DNA from: Dipylidium caninum
Taxonomy: Eukaryota; Platyhelminthes; Cestoda; Cyclophyllidea; Dipylidiidae
DNA length: 64,000 bases
Reading direction: 5' to 3'
Assembly (NCBI GenBank): GCA_017562135.1
Contig: QEYB01001642.1
Span: 1,178,001-1,242,000 of the forward strand
This document shows, one piece after another, positions 40,070-60,600 of this stretch. Under the pieces are notes generated by a model. The model was not told where the DNA came from and did no database searches. It saw only the letters and a list, made by a program, of their open reading frames with translations. The position numbers were made by a program, and so were the translations under genes. How positions within the stretch are numbered: position 1 is the stretch's first letter; each line of letters starts with the position of its first letter.

Positions 40070-40075
40070 AATAAA
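40070..40075 (+). terminator. Likely TRA2 polyadenylation signal
   Basis: Canonical AATAAA 132 bp after the TRA2 stop, followed by a T-rich stretch. Confidence 0.55.
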
Positions 40076-41171
40076 TTTTGTTTTGTACCTCCCGCTTTTT
40101 GGCTGACCTATTTTTCTTTTTACAGTTTTCGGTGTGAACGCGATAATATGAATAGGATCGAGAAGATCAGTATAATTTACTAGAGCTGAATATGGATGAA
40201 ATTAGCGAATCGAACACTTGTGTGAGAATAATGTGGCGACCGAATAACCGTTTTTCCCTGGAAGAACATAGACGCCCGAATAACTGTTGTGAAGTGCAGG
40301 ATACTGGCATGAATTGACTGCTTGAATTATTTTTTTGCGCGATTGTCGCTGAAAGGGTAAGCTTTATAGGCTTTTAAGTTGCATGTTCGCATGCCTTGAG
40401 AATAAGGCCTACGTGGAGTTCACTGCGCAAATGATCGACATGGGGAGTCATGCTTATACAAATCGGTGAATTACATAGATAACACAGGTATTGTCGTCGC
40501 TAGGGGTGATAGATGTTTATCTAAACGGAGAATAAATGTTTAGTTGCACGCCTTTGCACACTGTTATGTCTGGCTTTGTTCTGTTGTAACATGCGCAATA
40601 TACCTTTGCTTTTGGGTTTCGTTCTATTCCGCACCATTCCGCTGGTTGGTAGTGTTCGCGGGGTTGACTATTCACCTGATGGGCCTTACAACCACTGAGC
40701 CGACCGTTTTGTTCGACATGCGATGTGTGATGATAAATGCTCCCGCATATGATATTTGGGCATCGGTGTGGTTAGCTTGTGTTGCTTAAGGCGTGGGGAT
40801 AGGAGACATTAAACAACCCCGCGGGCTGTCTCACCTCCTTGGACATTTCCCGAGCTGTAGTCTATATTACAAAGCAAAGGGACACTCCGGATGTGTTGAC
40901 CTACATTTAACCTCACTACCCTTAGCGCAAATATCTGGAGATGATGCTCTGAGTGACGCCGTGGTTGAAAACCAAGAGGCGCTTGGGCTATGAGATCGAA
41001 GTTTTACCGTTCTCCGATAGCCGCCTTTGGAAGGCTTGGCACATTATTTTGAAATTAGTGCCGATGTAGAAGGCGGTGGTAGGCAGGGGGCGTGTATGCG
41101 AGGACGCGATCAGTACCATCGAAGCAAGGGGAATCGTTTGTGCAAACCAGAGGAGGGGAACTGGTTCGAGA
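40076..41171. other. Convergent 3' flanks of TRA2 and ACSL
   Basis: About 1.1 kb without a supported gene. ORFs 40544-40789 and 40793-40993 (plus) show no recognised domain. Confidence 0.45.
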
Positions 41172-44100
41172 CTATTCAAGTTCTCTTCGAAGGAACAGTT
41201 GCAGAAGTTCTTCTTTGTATCGTTGTCGGATGGCATGGCGGGCACACTTCAGAGTCGGAGTCAGGAGACGATTCTCCAAAGAGAATGGTTCGGGAATGAG
41301 TTTGACCGCACGGATCTGCAACAGGAAGAGGTTAACGATCTAGCATGCGCCGTTATCCAAAGGGCGAGATTAAAGTGTTATTAAAGGACTATGTGAAAAT
41401 GCCTTTCCTCAGGAGCGTTGAACATCACGGCCACGAACCTGTTCGAAACCCTTGAGTCCAGCACTCCTACCCAATTCGGTTAACTCGTCGCGGATGAGTC
41501 GTTCAGCCTCAGAATTGTTACAGAGTTCAGTCATAGTGACCATTTTGCCTTGGAGACAAAACACTTCAGTATCTTCCTTATCACCTCTCGAGGGAAGAGG
41601 GTTGCTTTGATGAGAGGTTCTGCGTACGCCGCTAGCAGCGCTGCCACCACCCACCAAAGTGTTGAGGGTCTTGCAGAGAGTTTCACCCTCGGGAACAACC
41701 AGCGCCACCGGGTAGGAACGCAGCGGTGAGCCGTCCACAAAAACTTGGGCTACCAGCGATGTTTGTGCGTAGATTTGTTCAATTTTTTCAGGAGCAACGT
41801 ACTCACCTTGAGAGAGTTTGAAGATGTGCTTCAAGCGGTCAACTATCTTGAGACGATTACCCTTCAGAAACAAATGAGTATTAAACGTGGTAAATGGTTA
41901 AAAACGCTCCTCAATCAGTAGAAATAGGTTATAGACTAGAGGATTTCGACTAGGTTGACGACTAACCTCGCTCCACACGCCGATGTCTCCTGTGTGAAGC
42001 CAGCCGTCTTCGTCTATCACCTGTGCCGTCACGTCGGGCTGTTTAAAGTAGCCGGGTGTCACCACTGCACCACGACAGCAAATCTACGATTTACAAGTTA
42101 CATCAAAGGGATTGGTAACTTGTAGCTGTTTAGCTTCAAGAAGCGAATATTCTACCGTCAGAATGAAATTGGGAAATTATTCTCGTAAAAAAAATGCACA
42201 GGCAGTACTTTAGGGATGTTATAAGATAAAAGACGGAAGAATCGAGTTAGTGGCCAGATACAAAGTAAAAGTTATGGGACGAGGGATTGCGCATACCTCG
42301 CCCTTATTATCCCGAGAAGCGACGAGACCCATTTCGGGAACGTCGGCCAGTTTAATTTCGCAACCAGGTAGGGGCGGCCCCACGTGACCTCCGCACAAGT
42401 CACCAAATATCGAGGAGGTGATTGCACCACAGCTCTCAAGTGGAGCCGTAGCCCTCCAACACCTGTCAGCATAGAAAGCGAAATACAAGTTTGAGCCAAA
42501 TGGCTACCTACACACCTAGAGTAGATTATATGAAAAGTTATAGCGCGAAAACAAATACCCAATCGGGGAAAAACATCGCCAAATTAAGCTGAAGCGTTCG
42601 TTCAAGGATAAAAGTAAACGGAAATGAAAACTAAAGCAAAGCAAATTGAGTATGAAGAAACATTTATTGGCATGTAGGAGAATTTGACTAACCGGGCAAC
42701 AAAAGACAGCTCGGGTGAACTGCAACAATTCGCCTGAAATAGGCGCTCCCGCGGTCAAAATCAGTCGAATCCTGCCTCCAAAACGCTTTCGGATTTTAGA
42801 AAATATCAACTGATCCCATAGTGTGTTGTGCTTATAGATCTGCCTATGAAAGATTGGAGTTCCATCACTATGGCGCTGCCTTTAACTAATTGCAAATGGC
42901 GAGAAAAATACAACGCGCGTAAAACATACTTGTTCACCGACTTTAATTTTTGATTAACAGCCGTCTTGATTAGACGTGTCTTGAGGCGAGAATCAGCCGC
43001 CTGTTGGTAAATGCGTTGTCGAATGCGGGCAAGAACTCGGGGGACGGCCATGAGGACAGTAGGCTCTAGGATGTGCGCATCTTCCTGCAGTTTGGTGATA
43101 TCTCCACTGTAGAAACCTATTCTGCCACGAGCGTTAAGAGCAAGCATCTGGACGAAAAATGCCAAGTGACAATTCATCGGCCCAAAGCCGATAACAGTGC
43201 CATAATGCTGTTAGTTTAGGGTTAACGTTAATGAAGCTATCTCACATGTTATGGACAGCCAGGTGGAATACCTGTTACGAAGCACAAACGCCATTATTAA
43301 TGCACAGAATACCCCAAGATAAGGAATTTCGTTGATTAAATGAGGTTTTTAGATATCACTTACATTTCACGTATGCGGTTTAATTTTTTGTTTATCCCAT
43401 CTACTGAAACTTTAGTGCGCATACTTACCACTTACCAACATTCCACGCGTTTCGCAAACTTAAGGCTGATGACAGAGAGGGTAGAACTTCACTAAGTAGA
43501 CAATGGCCAATTTACGCTCACTAATATAGAAAATGAGTATTTAAAGCCGGCTTAAACCAGCGAGTGGACGAGCGAGTAATATTACCACTTTCGAGGAAAC
43601 AATGGCAACATGATTATTGTAAAGACATCGGCTAATAGCCGCTCCAATCGTACGTGTTTAGGCACCGAAGAAACGAGTGTAAGGAGCTAACTGCTTCCGC
43701 ATGATATGGATGGAATAGGGCGTCGTGGGACAACATGAATTACCTGCTAAAACTCTACCTCGACCTAAACCAAACTAAGAATCCCGTATTTTTCCATACT
43801 TGAGAGGCATGCCTACCGTAGTGAGAAGACAAATTTTCAATTAGATAATACTTACCACGTTAAATTGTTCGAAGATATGAGGCAGTGGAAGGAATGATAA
43901 ATAGACATCGTTTTGAGTGAATAGCTGTGGAAAACAAGAATAACATGCAAAAAGGAATCGAGAATTGGTAAAAATTCGCTTACTATTGAAATGGTAACGG
44001 AAAAAATCAGCTATGTAATATACTTAGATTAAACGAACGAAAGACTCGTACGGTAAAGTTGGTATTCAGCATGACTCCCGTAACGGAAGCGATGAGCATT

Positions 44101-47100
44101 TTGTTGGTAATGATAACGCCCTTTGGAGTACCTGAAAATGTTAGTGTACCATCAACCGATAACTCATCGTAAACGACTCGGAAAAGAGAAAGCTATACCG
44201 AAATGTGCCTCTTCTACCCTACAGCTAATAACTCACGACCATAAAGAGAAGAGCATTATGGTAATACCAATGAGCTTAATGATAAAAGGGAATATAAGTC
44301 TTCAAGATCAGAAAAGTTTGTTTAGCATCTGAGCCACAGATTAACGGAAGCAGTGTACCAGGAAATAGTCGAAGGAAACTCTTCATTTTCTACAAATATC
44401 CCTAAAACATATAGCGGTATTTTAAATCAGTAGGAAACAACATCATCGGTGTTGAATAAACGCAGCCATCTAGTGGGAGCGCGCTGAGGTAACTATTTGT
44501 AACGAAACCAATGCTTTTGTGACGTGTATTTTACGAATAGCATTTATAAAAAACACGTGTTTATAAATATTGGGGTTCCTTAATTCCACCGAAGTGCAAA
44601 GGCACAAAACGAACTACACTTGTCCCTTCACCTACGCATGAGTTGCCACAAAAAGGTATTTTTTGTGAGTATTTAAAGAAAGAGAAATCCTATAAATTTG
44701 TAACAAAGACAGGAATGGGAGCATTTCAATAGACTTTTGAATGAGAGAAAAAGGAGACGAGTAAGGGCTAATAATACCACTTTGGTGAATCAAATGAAAC
44801 GTTTACCCGTTGTCCCGCTGGTGTAGCAGATTAGTACCCATTCTTCCGGCGTTGACGGCTAAACGTGAAGAATTAACGTTAATAAATCTTTTTACGCAAT
44901 AACAAAATCTCAAGTACGAAGAGATATTTCAAGAAAACACGAAAATATTAGGAGACCTTAATTAGGTGCCGTACTACCAAGGCTAAAGAATTAATCTTAA
45001 AACTTAGGCCGTATAAGATGTTTCTCAGCCAATAAGATAAAGCTCGTAAGTTGGATGGTGCAGGATAAAGCCATCTTCCCTAGGCAGCTAACTAAAAAAA
45101 TTCTGTAGTGAGTGTTAACTTACGTCAGGTGTATGAGGATTCTCTTTCCCTGCTATCTAAAAGGTAGAAGTAAAATACAAATAGAATGTGAAAACATGAA
45201 GTTGTGCGACGTAATCTAAAATTTAATGGCATTCACGCAAAGAGTGGGCCACACATGCAGTTATGACCTAGATGGAAAAAGTGACTCAGACGAAAATTAG
45301 ACTGAAATGCCCTACCAAAATGTCTGAAAATTCGTGTATTTGTACACGTGACCCGGCCATATCGCGGAGTTTTCCCATTGCGTCCCCGTCTGAATGCATT
45401 AGGACAATGTGCCGAAGGCAGGTCGGACTCAAGTCCAATAGCTTCTGCGCAAGGTCCGGCGTGACACAGACACACGCGGTCAATTCGGCTAAGAAGTCGA
45501 AAGGAGGCAATCCTACGCTCGAAGCTTTTAAATAACAGAGACAAAAATAGCGGATGATCTAGGACGAACCATAGGGCCAAAGATGTAACCGTAGTGAAGC
45601 AAATAAACATAATGTTTTTTTCCACAGTCGATGGTATGAATGCATATGGATTTAAATGATGCCAACACGCATGAGGGTTATGGATAAAACAAAACCCGAA
45701 CAAGTAGTCACAATTACATATCGTCTTATATAGCGAATGCACCTACAGTGGTTACAGATGTGCTTGAGAGCTTCCGTTCCAAGGGTTTCGTAGAGAGGGA
45801 CCACCACCAGGCCATAGGTTGCACAGGCCAATTCTGAAACAACCCACTAAAAGAACAAAGCTGGAAAGTATTCATGATAGAGCTGATGCTGCACACAATC
45901 GCCATTTAAGAAAGTACTACAAAGTATTGATACGACGGCCAAGATGGCCGCGATATCTAAACTATAGTATAGACTAAAATAAGTTGATTTATTATCAAAG
46001 GGAGATTATCTACGAAACCGCGACACGGTTTCCGGAAGAGAATACGGAGGACGAAACACAGACTAAAGCACTCGTAAATCGCCTAACTCGAGACAAGTGA
46101 CCAGGAGTGCCCATAACGTCTACAATCTGAGTGCAACTTAACAAAGTAGAGTAGCACTAAAATAACTTAAAATAGGGTGTTATTACAAATATGGCGTAAT
46201 CCTTAAAAATATTCGGAAGGTATTAGAGTACTTTCCAATTTTATTTGAAAAATGGAGAAAATTCAGGCTCAGACTAGCAGTCTACGGTATTACGTAGAAA
46301 ATGATTGAAAAAATAGTTAAGTCCACGATTGCACAACGACAGAAAAATGACCCCATAACCTCAAGAGGGCAAAGCGACGGCCAAAAACACACATCGGAAA
46401 CGTAAACTAAGCTATTGATACCTAGTAAACTACAGAAAAGCTCTCGTTGAGTAATCAGACAACGTGAAGGAATGATTAAGAAGAGATGAAAGACAACAGA
46501 TGGGAGTAAAATACTCCTTCTCAGCAATTCAATACCCCAAGGCACAGCATTTGGAAACATAGCAGAAATTAAATTTTCCTGAACGGAATAATAAAAGTAT
46601 AATCAAAAGCGGGGTGAATTTGACATGGGAATAGAGAGTGAAAGCATCGAAATAAACCTCAAACGAAGTGAAACAAGGTAGTTACGACAAAATGAGAGAT
46701 GACTCCAAGTATGATAGATTACAGTGGTTCATTCAATCAAGAAGTTCTTAAAGAAAAAATGAAATTCAAATGTATCGAGTGGACTTACATCCACACAATT
46801 GCGACCAAATATACCAAGGAAAGAGTTGCTATGGGGGCTCTTCAACCCACAGATATTAAGTAGACCGGAACCCAAATCACAAACTCTATCATAAACCTGA
46901 AATGTTGACAATCAATAAATGATTTGGATAATGATAAACACTTGGCAAAAAGAGGCGTTACAAAACAGTAATAGCGTATCCTGTGAGCATCAAATAACTA
47001 CACGACAACAATGTGAGATTGATTAAATGAATTTCCTGATGTGCCGTTGGCAAAAACTTAGAAAAAGAAAAAGAAATAAAATATTCTGTCATGGTAAAAG

Positions 47101-47737
47101 TGGGTCTGAAATCATCTAAATCATTTCGTACCGCTTTAAATGTGATCCACGAATAGGGTGCAGATGGTGAAGAATGACTTCCGAGAAATGGCTTCTGTCC
47201 TAAATGAACGAAGAAATTAGAAAAATACCGGAAAATTGTTGTATTTAATGGTGTAAAATGACTTCTCGTATACTTTCGGCTAAGAATAGGTCTAAATTTT
47301 AAAATAAGCTAAGTCAACGAATTTTCTTTTATGTCTCCTATAAAAGGTAACCAAATGCATAAAGTCGGCAAATAAAACTGCAAAAGCGGTTATAAATACC
47401 ACTTTTACAGAAAAAAACATACATAATACATACATAGACTATTTGCCTTTTGGAAAAAAAAGCGAGAGTTACGAATCAAAACCATAATCGGGAGATGAGA
47501 AATTCTATGAAAACTGGAATCGTTTCTAATAATCAATTTCGGGAGCCAATAAAACCTGAAAATAAGATCCAAGGTCAAGGATTCCGTAATCTGCTCCCAT
47601 CAAATAATTTATAATAATTGAACCACACCTGCTAGTCGGACAGCTTCGAGAAGAAGGTCATGGACAGTTGTCAGGCGTTCATCAAGAACACAAGGAAGAC
47701 TTAATGCGTTCCCAATCGATGAACGTCGAATTCCAAG
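41172..47737 (-). CDS. ACSL: Long-chain acyl-CoA synthetase (ACSL1/5/6 type)
   Basis: Activates long-chain fatty acids to acyl-CoA with ATP; ER or mitochondrial membrane. Fifteen exons followed: 47629-47737, 47132-47199, 46789-46896, 45747-45846 ([20 protein letters not shown]), 45316-45488, about 45124-45152, 44807-44858 ([14 protein letters not shown]) joined to 44053-44131 ([19 protein letters not shown]) forming the ATP-binding P-loop, 43856-43924 ([15 protein letters not shown]), 42930-43147, 42693-42843 ([18 protein letters not shown]), 42294-about 42465, 41967-42083 ([11 protein letters not shown]), 41439-41861 ([19 protein letters not shown]) and 41172-41315 ([13 protein letters not shown]). 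One extra base at 42438-42439 breaks the frame between EGYGST and ESCGAI. The N-terminal membrane exon is not assigned; a hydrophobic ORF at 48400-48594 is a candidate. Confidence 0.92.
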
Positions 47738-49346
47738 CTGAGATTGAGTGATGTCGAAAAAACAAACACCAGATATGCAAAATTTTAATGACTTAAACTT
47801 CAATAATAAAAAATGAGAGGGAGGCGGGGGCAATAAAATAACAGGAAAGCAAATACGGAATACAACAATCAAAATCAAAATAAAGTGAAGTTGTGCACGC
47901 AAAAAAATTACACCGGCATATGTCTCTTAAGAAGACAAAAAAGAAAATGGCAAACCTAAAGTTAGATGGCGAAAACTAGCCTACAGACCTCAGCATTATA
48001 CAGGATTCCGTCGCTGGGAATTGAGGAAACCGGATCAAAAGGCGTCGAAGTACCAAAAAAGGAAAACATAGTTCCACGTTTCACGCCTAAACCTAAAAAT
48101 AAAGATAGACAAGATATTGATGATTTAAATTTTACATACTATTGTATGTAGAAATTTTTCATCGAAACACGAAGCAAAAACTAGAGCGCGAATGCGCTGA
48201 AACTTGATGCCGACGAATGGAATGTCAAAATATTGTGATAGACGATGTTTACAGGCACATCTAGTATATGCAAAAGTTGAGTTAGCAGTTTTAGGGCGGT
48301 ACGACGCAAAATGACGGTGGAAAACTGAGCTGAACTCAACCCAGAAAAACTGCAAACATGGACACAGATTTATGTGCCATACTTCGGTTTATTTTCAAGC
48401 TAACACAGGGAATACCATGCAGGCCGGAGGCGGACGCACAAGGACACGGCCCAAGCAACAAGGAGCAAGTCAAAAGGGTGATTATATAGACCCAAGGCCA
48501 TGTTTAAAATAATTAAAACAAATATGTTTCTAATTGCATATACCAATGCTAAGGTTTTAACACCTAGAGAGCTCTGAAAAATTTTAGACACCACGTATTA
48601 ACAACATTATTTATTGAGGGTTTTGCGGTGTCATACGCCAAGCTTGCACACATCTTCAAACGGTTAATTTATAATAATTGCCTTAAAAGAGTTAGGTTTC
48701 GTAAGTCAACAAGGACGTTGGTGCGCAAACTATCGTATTGAATTACTAACCCGAGTCCCGATTACAACGACTGCGCAACTTCAAAGAAACCCAGTATGCT
48801 CTCGCAACTGTTGAAGAATTCTTCAATATGCACGTAGATTCAATCTTATTTTTCGTTCAGTAGGTCAATCATTTCGGCTACACCTTGGCTGCATACACGC
48901 AGCAGCGGCCTGCGCAGTTTCAACTTCTCAAAGGAACCTTGTTTAGAAACAGCCCTTTTGTCCATCGTTCTCTCATATAATTCGAACACTATATAAAGAA
49001 TCTGCACTTACAAAATGCCTAAAAATTCAGTGTGCGGAGCCTAATTATGTGGAATGGAAGCGCCCATCAGCTAAGCTTCATATCTCCGCGAAGATAAATT
49101 CGTAATTCGCTGTCGTACTCTTCCGATTCGGTGTCGTCTACTCCGGTTTTGGCTTGCTAACTTTTAATTGTATTAATTTTTCTAGTTCGCGCGACAGGCA
49201 GTAATGAAATGCGCTACACATACAATAACATAACTCCAGTCATTCTGATATATTATGACAATAATTGAAACTAACTAATTTGTACGTGAAATGAATCGAA
49301 GAATGTCTCAGAAAGGGTTCAAGGATCAATGGCATAGGTAATGAAA
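47738..49346. other. ACSL 5' region and AMPK 3' flank
   Basis: About 1.6 kb. A 64-residue minus-strand ORF (48400-48594) with a hydrophobic stretch NHPFDLLLVAWAVSLCVRL might be the ACSL membrane-anchor exon. The other ORFs are unsupported. Confidence 0.35.
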
Positions 49347-56231
<6,885 letters not shown>

Positions 56232-57258
56232 GCCCTTAACCTAGCCTTCGACTTATTCAACTCCGCGTCTGCACCAAACCAAACTCCCCTCATAATAATG
56301 CACGGGTTGCTTGGCTGTAAGCGTAATTGGCAGTATGTGGCCCGATCTCTTAGTCATAGAGGATTTGGAAAGGTATTCGTTTGTAGATAGTCTTTCTTAC
56401 ATCAGGTATACTGCGTTGATGCACGAAATCACGGATTAAGTCCGTGGTCAAACGACATGAGCTATAAGTCAATGGCAAATGATATCCTTCAATTCATACG
56501 CAATTTAAACGTCTCTCATGCTTCTTTGATGGGTCACAGTATGGGAGGAAAAGCAATGATGGCAGCGGCTTTAACAGAGGTAAATTTTAACAACTGAATT
56601 CTAACATTCTAGCCTTCTATGGTTAATCGCTTAGTGGTCGTAGACATCGCTCCCTCTACCTCGCCTAACAAGGATGACGGGGAATCCTTCATTTCTCTGA
56701 TGGAACGCGTCGATCTCAGCGAAAGGATGACTAAGGCTGGGAATATCCCATCTATCAGGGCAACTTTAATGAAGGAATGGGAAAAGGCCATCCCTGTGAG
56801 TCTCCAATACTCTCGGCCGCAATCGGGCTTTACTTAATTTTAATAAAAATTCCTAGTCTTACTCTCTGCGTGCGTTCATTCTGAGCAACCTAGTTGAGTC
56901 AAACGGTACAGCTGCTTGGAGGGTTAACGTTCGCGCCATTCATGACAACATGAACAGTATCTTTTCCTTCCCCTTCTCCTATGGCCTTGACAATATGGCT
57001 TACGAGGGGCCGGCTCTCTTCATTTCTGGTGGACTTTCACCTTTCTTAACGTATGGTTTCCGTGGCTGTGCGGGTGTTAATACACCGAAGCGGCCTTTTA
57101 CAATGTGATCTCTGCGTTTTAGGTCTGACCAAATGCCTTGTGTGCTCCACTTTTTTCCCCGAGCCAAACGCGTGGAAATTCCAACGGCCGGACACTGGGT
57201 CAACGCTGATGCCCCAGAACTATTGATTGGTCATATCACAGAGTTTCTCAACCAATAA
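56232..57258 (+). CDS. ABHD11: ABHD11-like alpha/beta hydrolase
   Basis: Mitochondrial-type alpha/beta hydrolase. Exons: 56232-about 56381 (LIIMHGLLGCKRNWQYVARS), then a 33-bp intron; VDARNHGLSPWSNDMSY and the nucleophile elbow GHSMGGKAMM; a second 33-bp intron (GTAAAT..ATTCTAG at about 56580-56612); LVVVDIAPSTSPNKDDG; then SNLVESNGTAAWRVNVRAIH and ALFISGGLSPF; a roughly 70-bp intron; and the last exon with catalytic-His motif AGHWVNADAPE, stop 57256-57258. Ser (GHSMG) and His (AGHW) of the triad are visible, and HG of the oxyanion hole is kept. The first coding exon with the targeting peptide is not resolved. AATAAA overlaps the stop codon. The order of motifs matches human ABHD11. Confidence 0.88.
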
Positions 57259-57679
57259 AAATTTCAAGCAGATTAATAGTTTGTCAAATTTTCCAATGAA
57301 TTTCTATGATCCCCATAAGTGATAAGACTCGTTTCAATATGGATTAATCGGACTGAAGCGGACTGAAGCGGACGTTTCATCATTAACTTCTTGACGCTAT
57401 TAACTGCTCAAATCCATATTGCACTTGATTAGTTCAATTTAAAAATTGTTCTAACTGTATGAAAGAGTTCATATCACCTTTAAAACTCACTTTATTAGAC
57501 ATGACTACTAGGGCGCGGAATGCTCAAAGTTACTTTCATAGAGAGGCCTCAAAGCAAATAAGCAGCACATTACTGATGAAACCCAATATCTCATTGCCTA
57601 TTAGCATTGGTGCAACAAGAAAAAGAGGTGAGGCACTTCGAATATGATAAAGTTATCTACAGCCAAAAATTTGACATGT
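57259..57679. other. Convergent 3' flanks of ABHD11 and VPS52
   Basis: About 420 bp. One 62-codon plus ORF (57459-57647) has no recognisable content. Confidence 0.45.
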
Positions 57680-60600
57680 TCAGAAATCCGATTTAAAATT
57701 CTTGATCTCATTCATAATTTGATGTATACTGACTAACTGATTACGCACTGGCATCGATTTGTAAGGCGGAAGGGTCATAGCCTTCTGAAAACGGTGATAA
57801 ACTTGAACAAGTTGGGAAAGAAGAGCCTACAATAAGAAAATCTTTGAGGTATTGTGAACAGCACGTTGCGAAAGCATATTCAAGTGTACTTTAATAACTG
57901 CGTAGCCTCGTTACTGTTCGAGTTACTCACGTACATGAAAAATGTGGGTTCCAAGTGTGAAATTAGTAAATTCCAACATAATTTCACTGTTAATTTTCTG
58001 GATTGAATTTTTCCAGTCGATGTTAAATCCCTTTATGATGCGAGTTACTCTATCTGTAACATATGAGTTAATAGTCAACAGGCATTAATGAGGATTCACT
58101 TAATAACTTCAAAACAACGAAATTAACTATGCATTTTCGGAAACTGACATTAAAAGAAAATTTAAGAGAGAACCTGATTGACAAGTGCCCTCACTCTCTT
58201 CGCTTTGATCGGACTCTTCGTCTAGGCTTCGTTTCTCCACGAATTGAATGAAGTTAATCATACTGCCGAAGTAGGGCATGAGTGCTTGATCTATGTAGGC
58301 TGTCGTATGCATTCTAATCGCCTCCCGACATCGATTAACCTCCGGCGAGTTCCCCGCACCTTTCTCCTGAATTCAGTTTTTTGTCTCGTTAATATTTCAG
58401 AGTAAACCATACATTATACACAGAACCCAAGTCTCGGTAAACAAGGAACATTAGTTACTATTGCAATGAAGAGGCGCTACTTCTTAGAGTAGATCTTAAA
58501 TGTAACGCCAAATAATTAAACATAGTGATGAAATTATTTGTTTAAAGCCTCTTGCTTCATAAGTGAAGCGAAAACACTGTAATCGATTTACGGCGACAAA
58601 AAAATATGGCACTCACGGAGAAAACACTAACAATGAGGTCAAAATTATTAATGAGGAAAACAAGTCGAAGACGATTGCGGGGTAGCGCTTTAGCCAGACG
58701 GTAGCAAGCCGCCTCAAATTCAGCATGCATTCTAGAAAGAGCGAGTACAACCCGAGTGTCTAAATTGTGTCCCTCCGCTTGACCAACTATTTCACTTCCT
58801 TCCGATTCGTCTGCGAAATGACAAAATTTCAAAAATCAATTCAACAATGCGACTTGCAAGGTGGTATTCTCACAGGTCTCACGTATCATCAATGGGGAAC
58901 AAATAAAAAAATCTACGCGCTTTTAGCAGTGGATAATTAGGAGGTCATAGAAGAGGGACTAATGTTCCTAATTATTATCTTACCTGGGACACTAAAGGCA
59001 GTGCCAATGGTGTACAAACTGGCTCCTAATTCGGCGTACCGACGGGCAACAGGGTGAGGGCGAATTAGACTGTAAGCACGAGGCGATAGATTACCGACCG
59101 CAGCTGCCTCGTTAATGCTTCCACTACGCTGAGCCCGAAGGTGGAGAGCGGCAGCCTGAGCGAATTGAGTTGTGTCCAAAGTTCGTAAAGATGTGATATG
59201 GGCTTCCATGCGATCTACTACTCTACTCCACAATGCATCCAATTGCCCAGACCAGTAACTAAGCGGAATTCAAAAAAAAACAGTCGAAAAACATTTAATC
59301 GGTCAAACCCACAATCTATTAAGGCGAAGTCTAGGTTAAAAGAAGCAACAGAAAAAAAGATCGAATGCAATCCACAGTAGCAGTTACGACTATGGAAATG
59401 CTTCATGAAAGCCAGCGTTGAGTATGGTAAGTAGAAGATTCTCATTTAGAAACATTTCCACGGATAAGAGCATAACAATACCGATCAAGTACAGGAATCC
59501 CACGATTCTTCATTAATGTAATCATAGAATGAGTAAGTTGAATACTCAGCAGGTGTCCAAGAAGATCGAATTGGCCAACCTGAATTAATGAAGGCATAAT
59601 GGTGGTCTCCAACATATCAATGGTTCGGCTAAAGACTTTGTCAAATAATAATTCAGCGGGCCGTTCAGTTGAGGGAGCTGTCTTTGAGACAGGAGAGCCA
59701 AAACTATGAAGGAAGAAATCGCCTAAAAAAACATATTCGCGGCAAGCGGTGTCCAAAAGTGCATAGTTGATGGATCTGTAAATCTCTTCAATTGGGTACT
59801 GAAAAAAAAACGGTTATTAAAGCGCGCAATTTTGTCCAGAGCAATTGACTAACGATTTGTTACCTTCGATTCCGATTTTGCCGCTGCATGGGGAAGTAAG
59901 ATGGCAGCTTGAAGACCCTCTTTAGTTAATAAACGATCAGCACGATCTCCGAGACCAAATCGGCCTTGACGTGAGGTAGATTGGTTAGCTAAATTTGACG
60001 ACTGTAACGCGTTGGCAGCATTTGATGGGACAGGATTCTGGTTCCAATTATTGAATTCATCAGCCTTTTTACCAACGAGATCGTCCTTTTCTGGAACGCT
60101 GTCATTCTAACAGAAAGTTCGATAAATTGTAAGGGCATGTAGGAAAAATCAAAATATAAAAATTAGCAGGCATACACAACAGCGTATTGATACCTGAAAA
60201 CCGTCGAGTAATAGCATAAGAGAAGCAAATAAACAAGTTATAGTACATAAGGCAAATGTAGCATATAGTTACTTGAAGTTTGAGAAGTTTGGACCCATAC
60301 GTTTTGAAGTAGGCGAAGTAGACCTTTTCCATTGTAGAAAGATAATTTAACCGAACTTCCCTTGCCAATTCGCATTCATGCATAAGGAGGAATTCATAGA
60401 AATACCTAGGAAGAAAGGATAGGCAAGTAAGGCGAAACTAGCACACTCACCTGAAGCGCAAAAGTTGAGACTGTGGAACCTGATAATTCGCCATCGGCTT
60501 TCGCAAGACCTTAATCTTTTCCAACAAATATTCCCGTATTCGCGTAATCGCCTTCAATACACAATAAATTAATGTTTTCCTCCACGAAAATAAGTGTTTC

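Noticed and set aside
41027..41384. Cluster of overlapping 83-102 aa plus-strand ORFs
   Set aside because: They are antisense shadows of the last ACSL exon (41172-41315, minus), which encodes the conserved [13 protein letters not shown] end.
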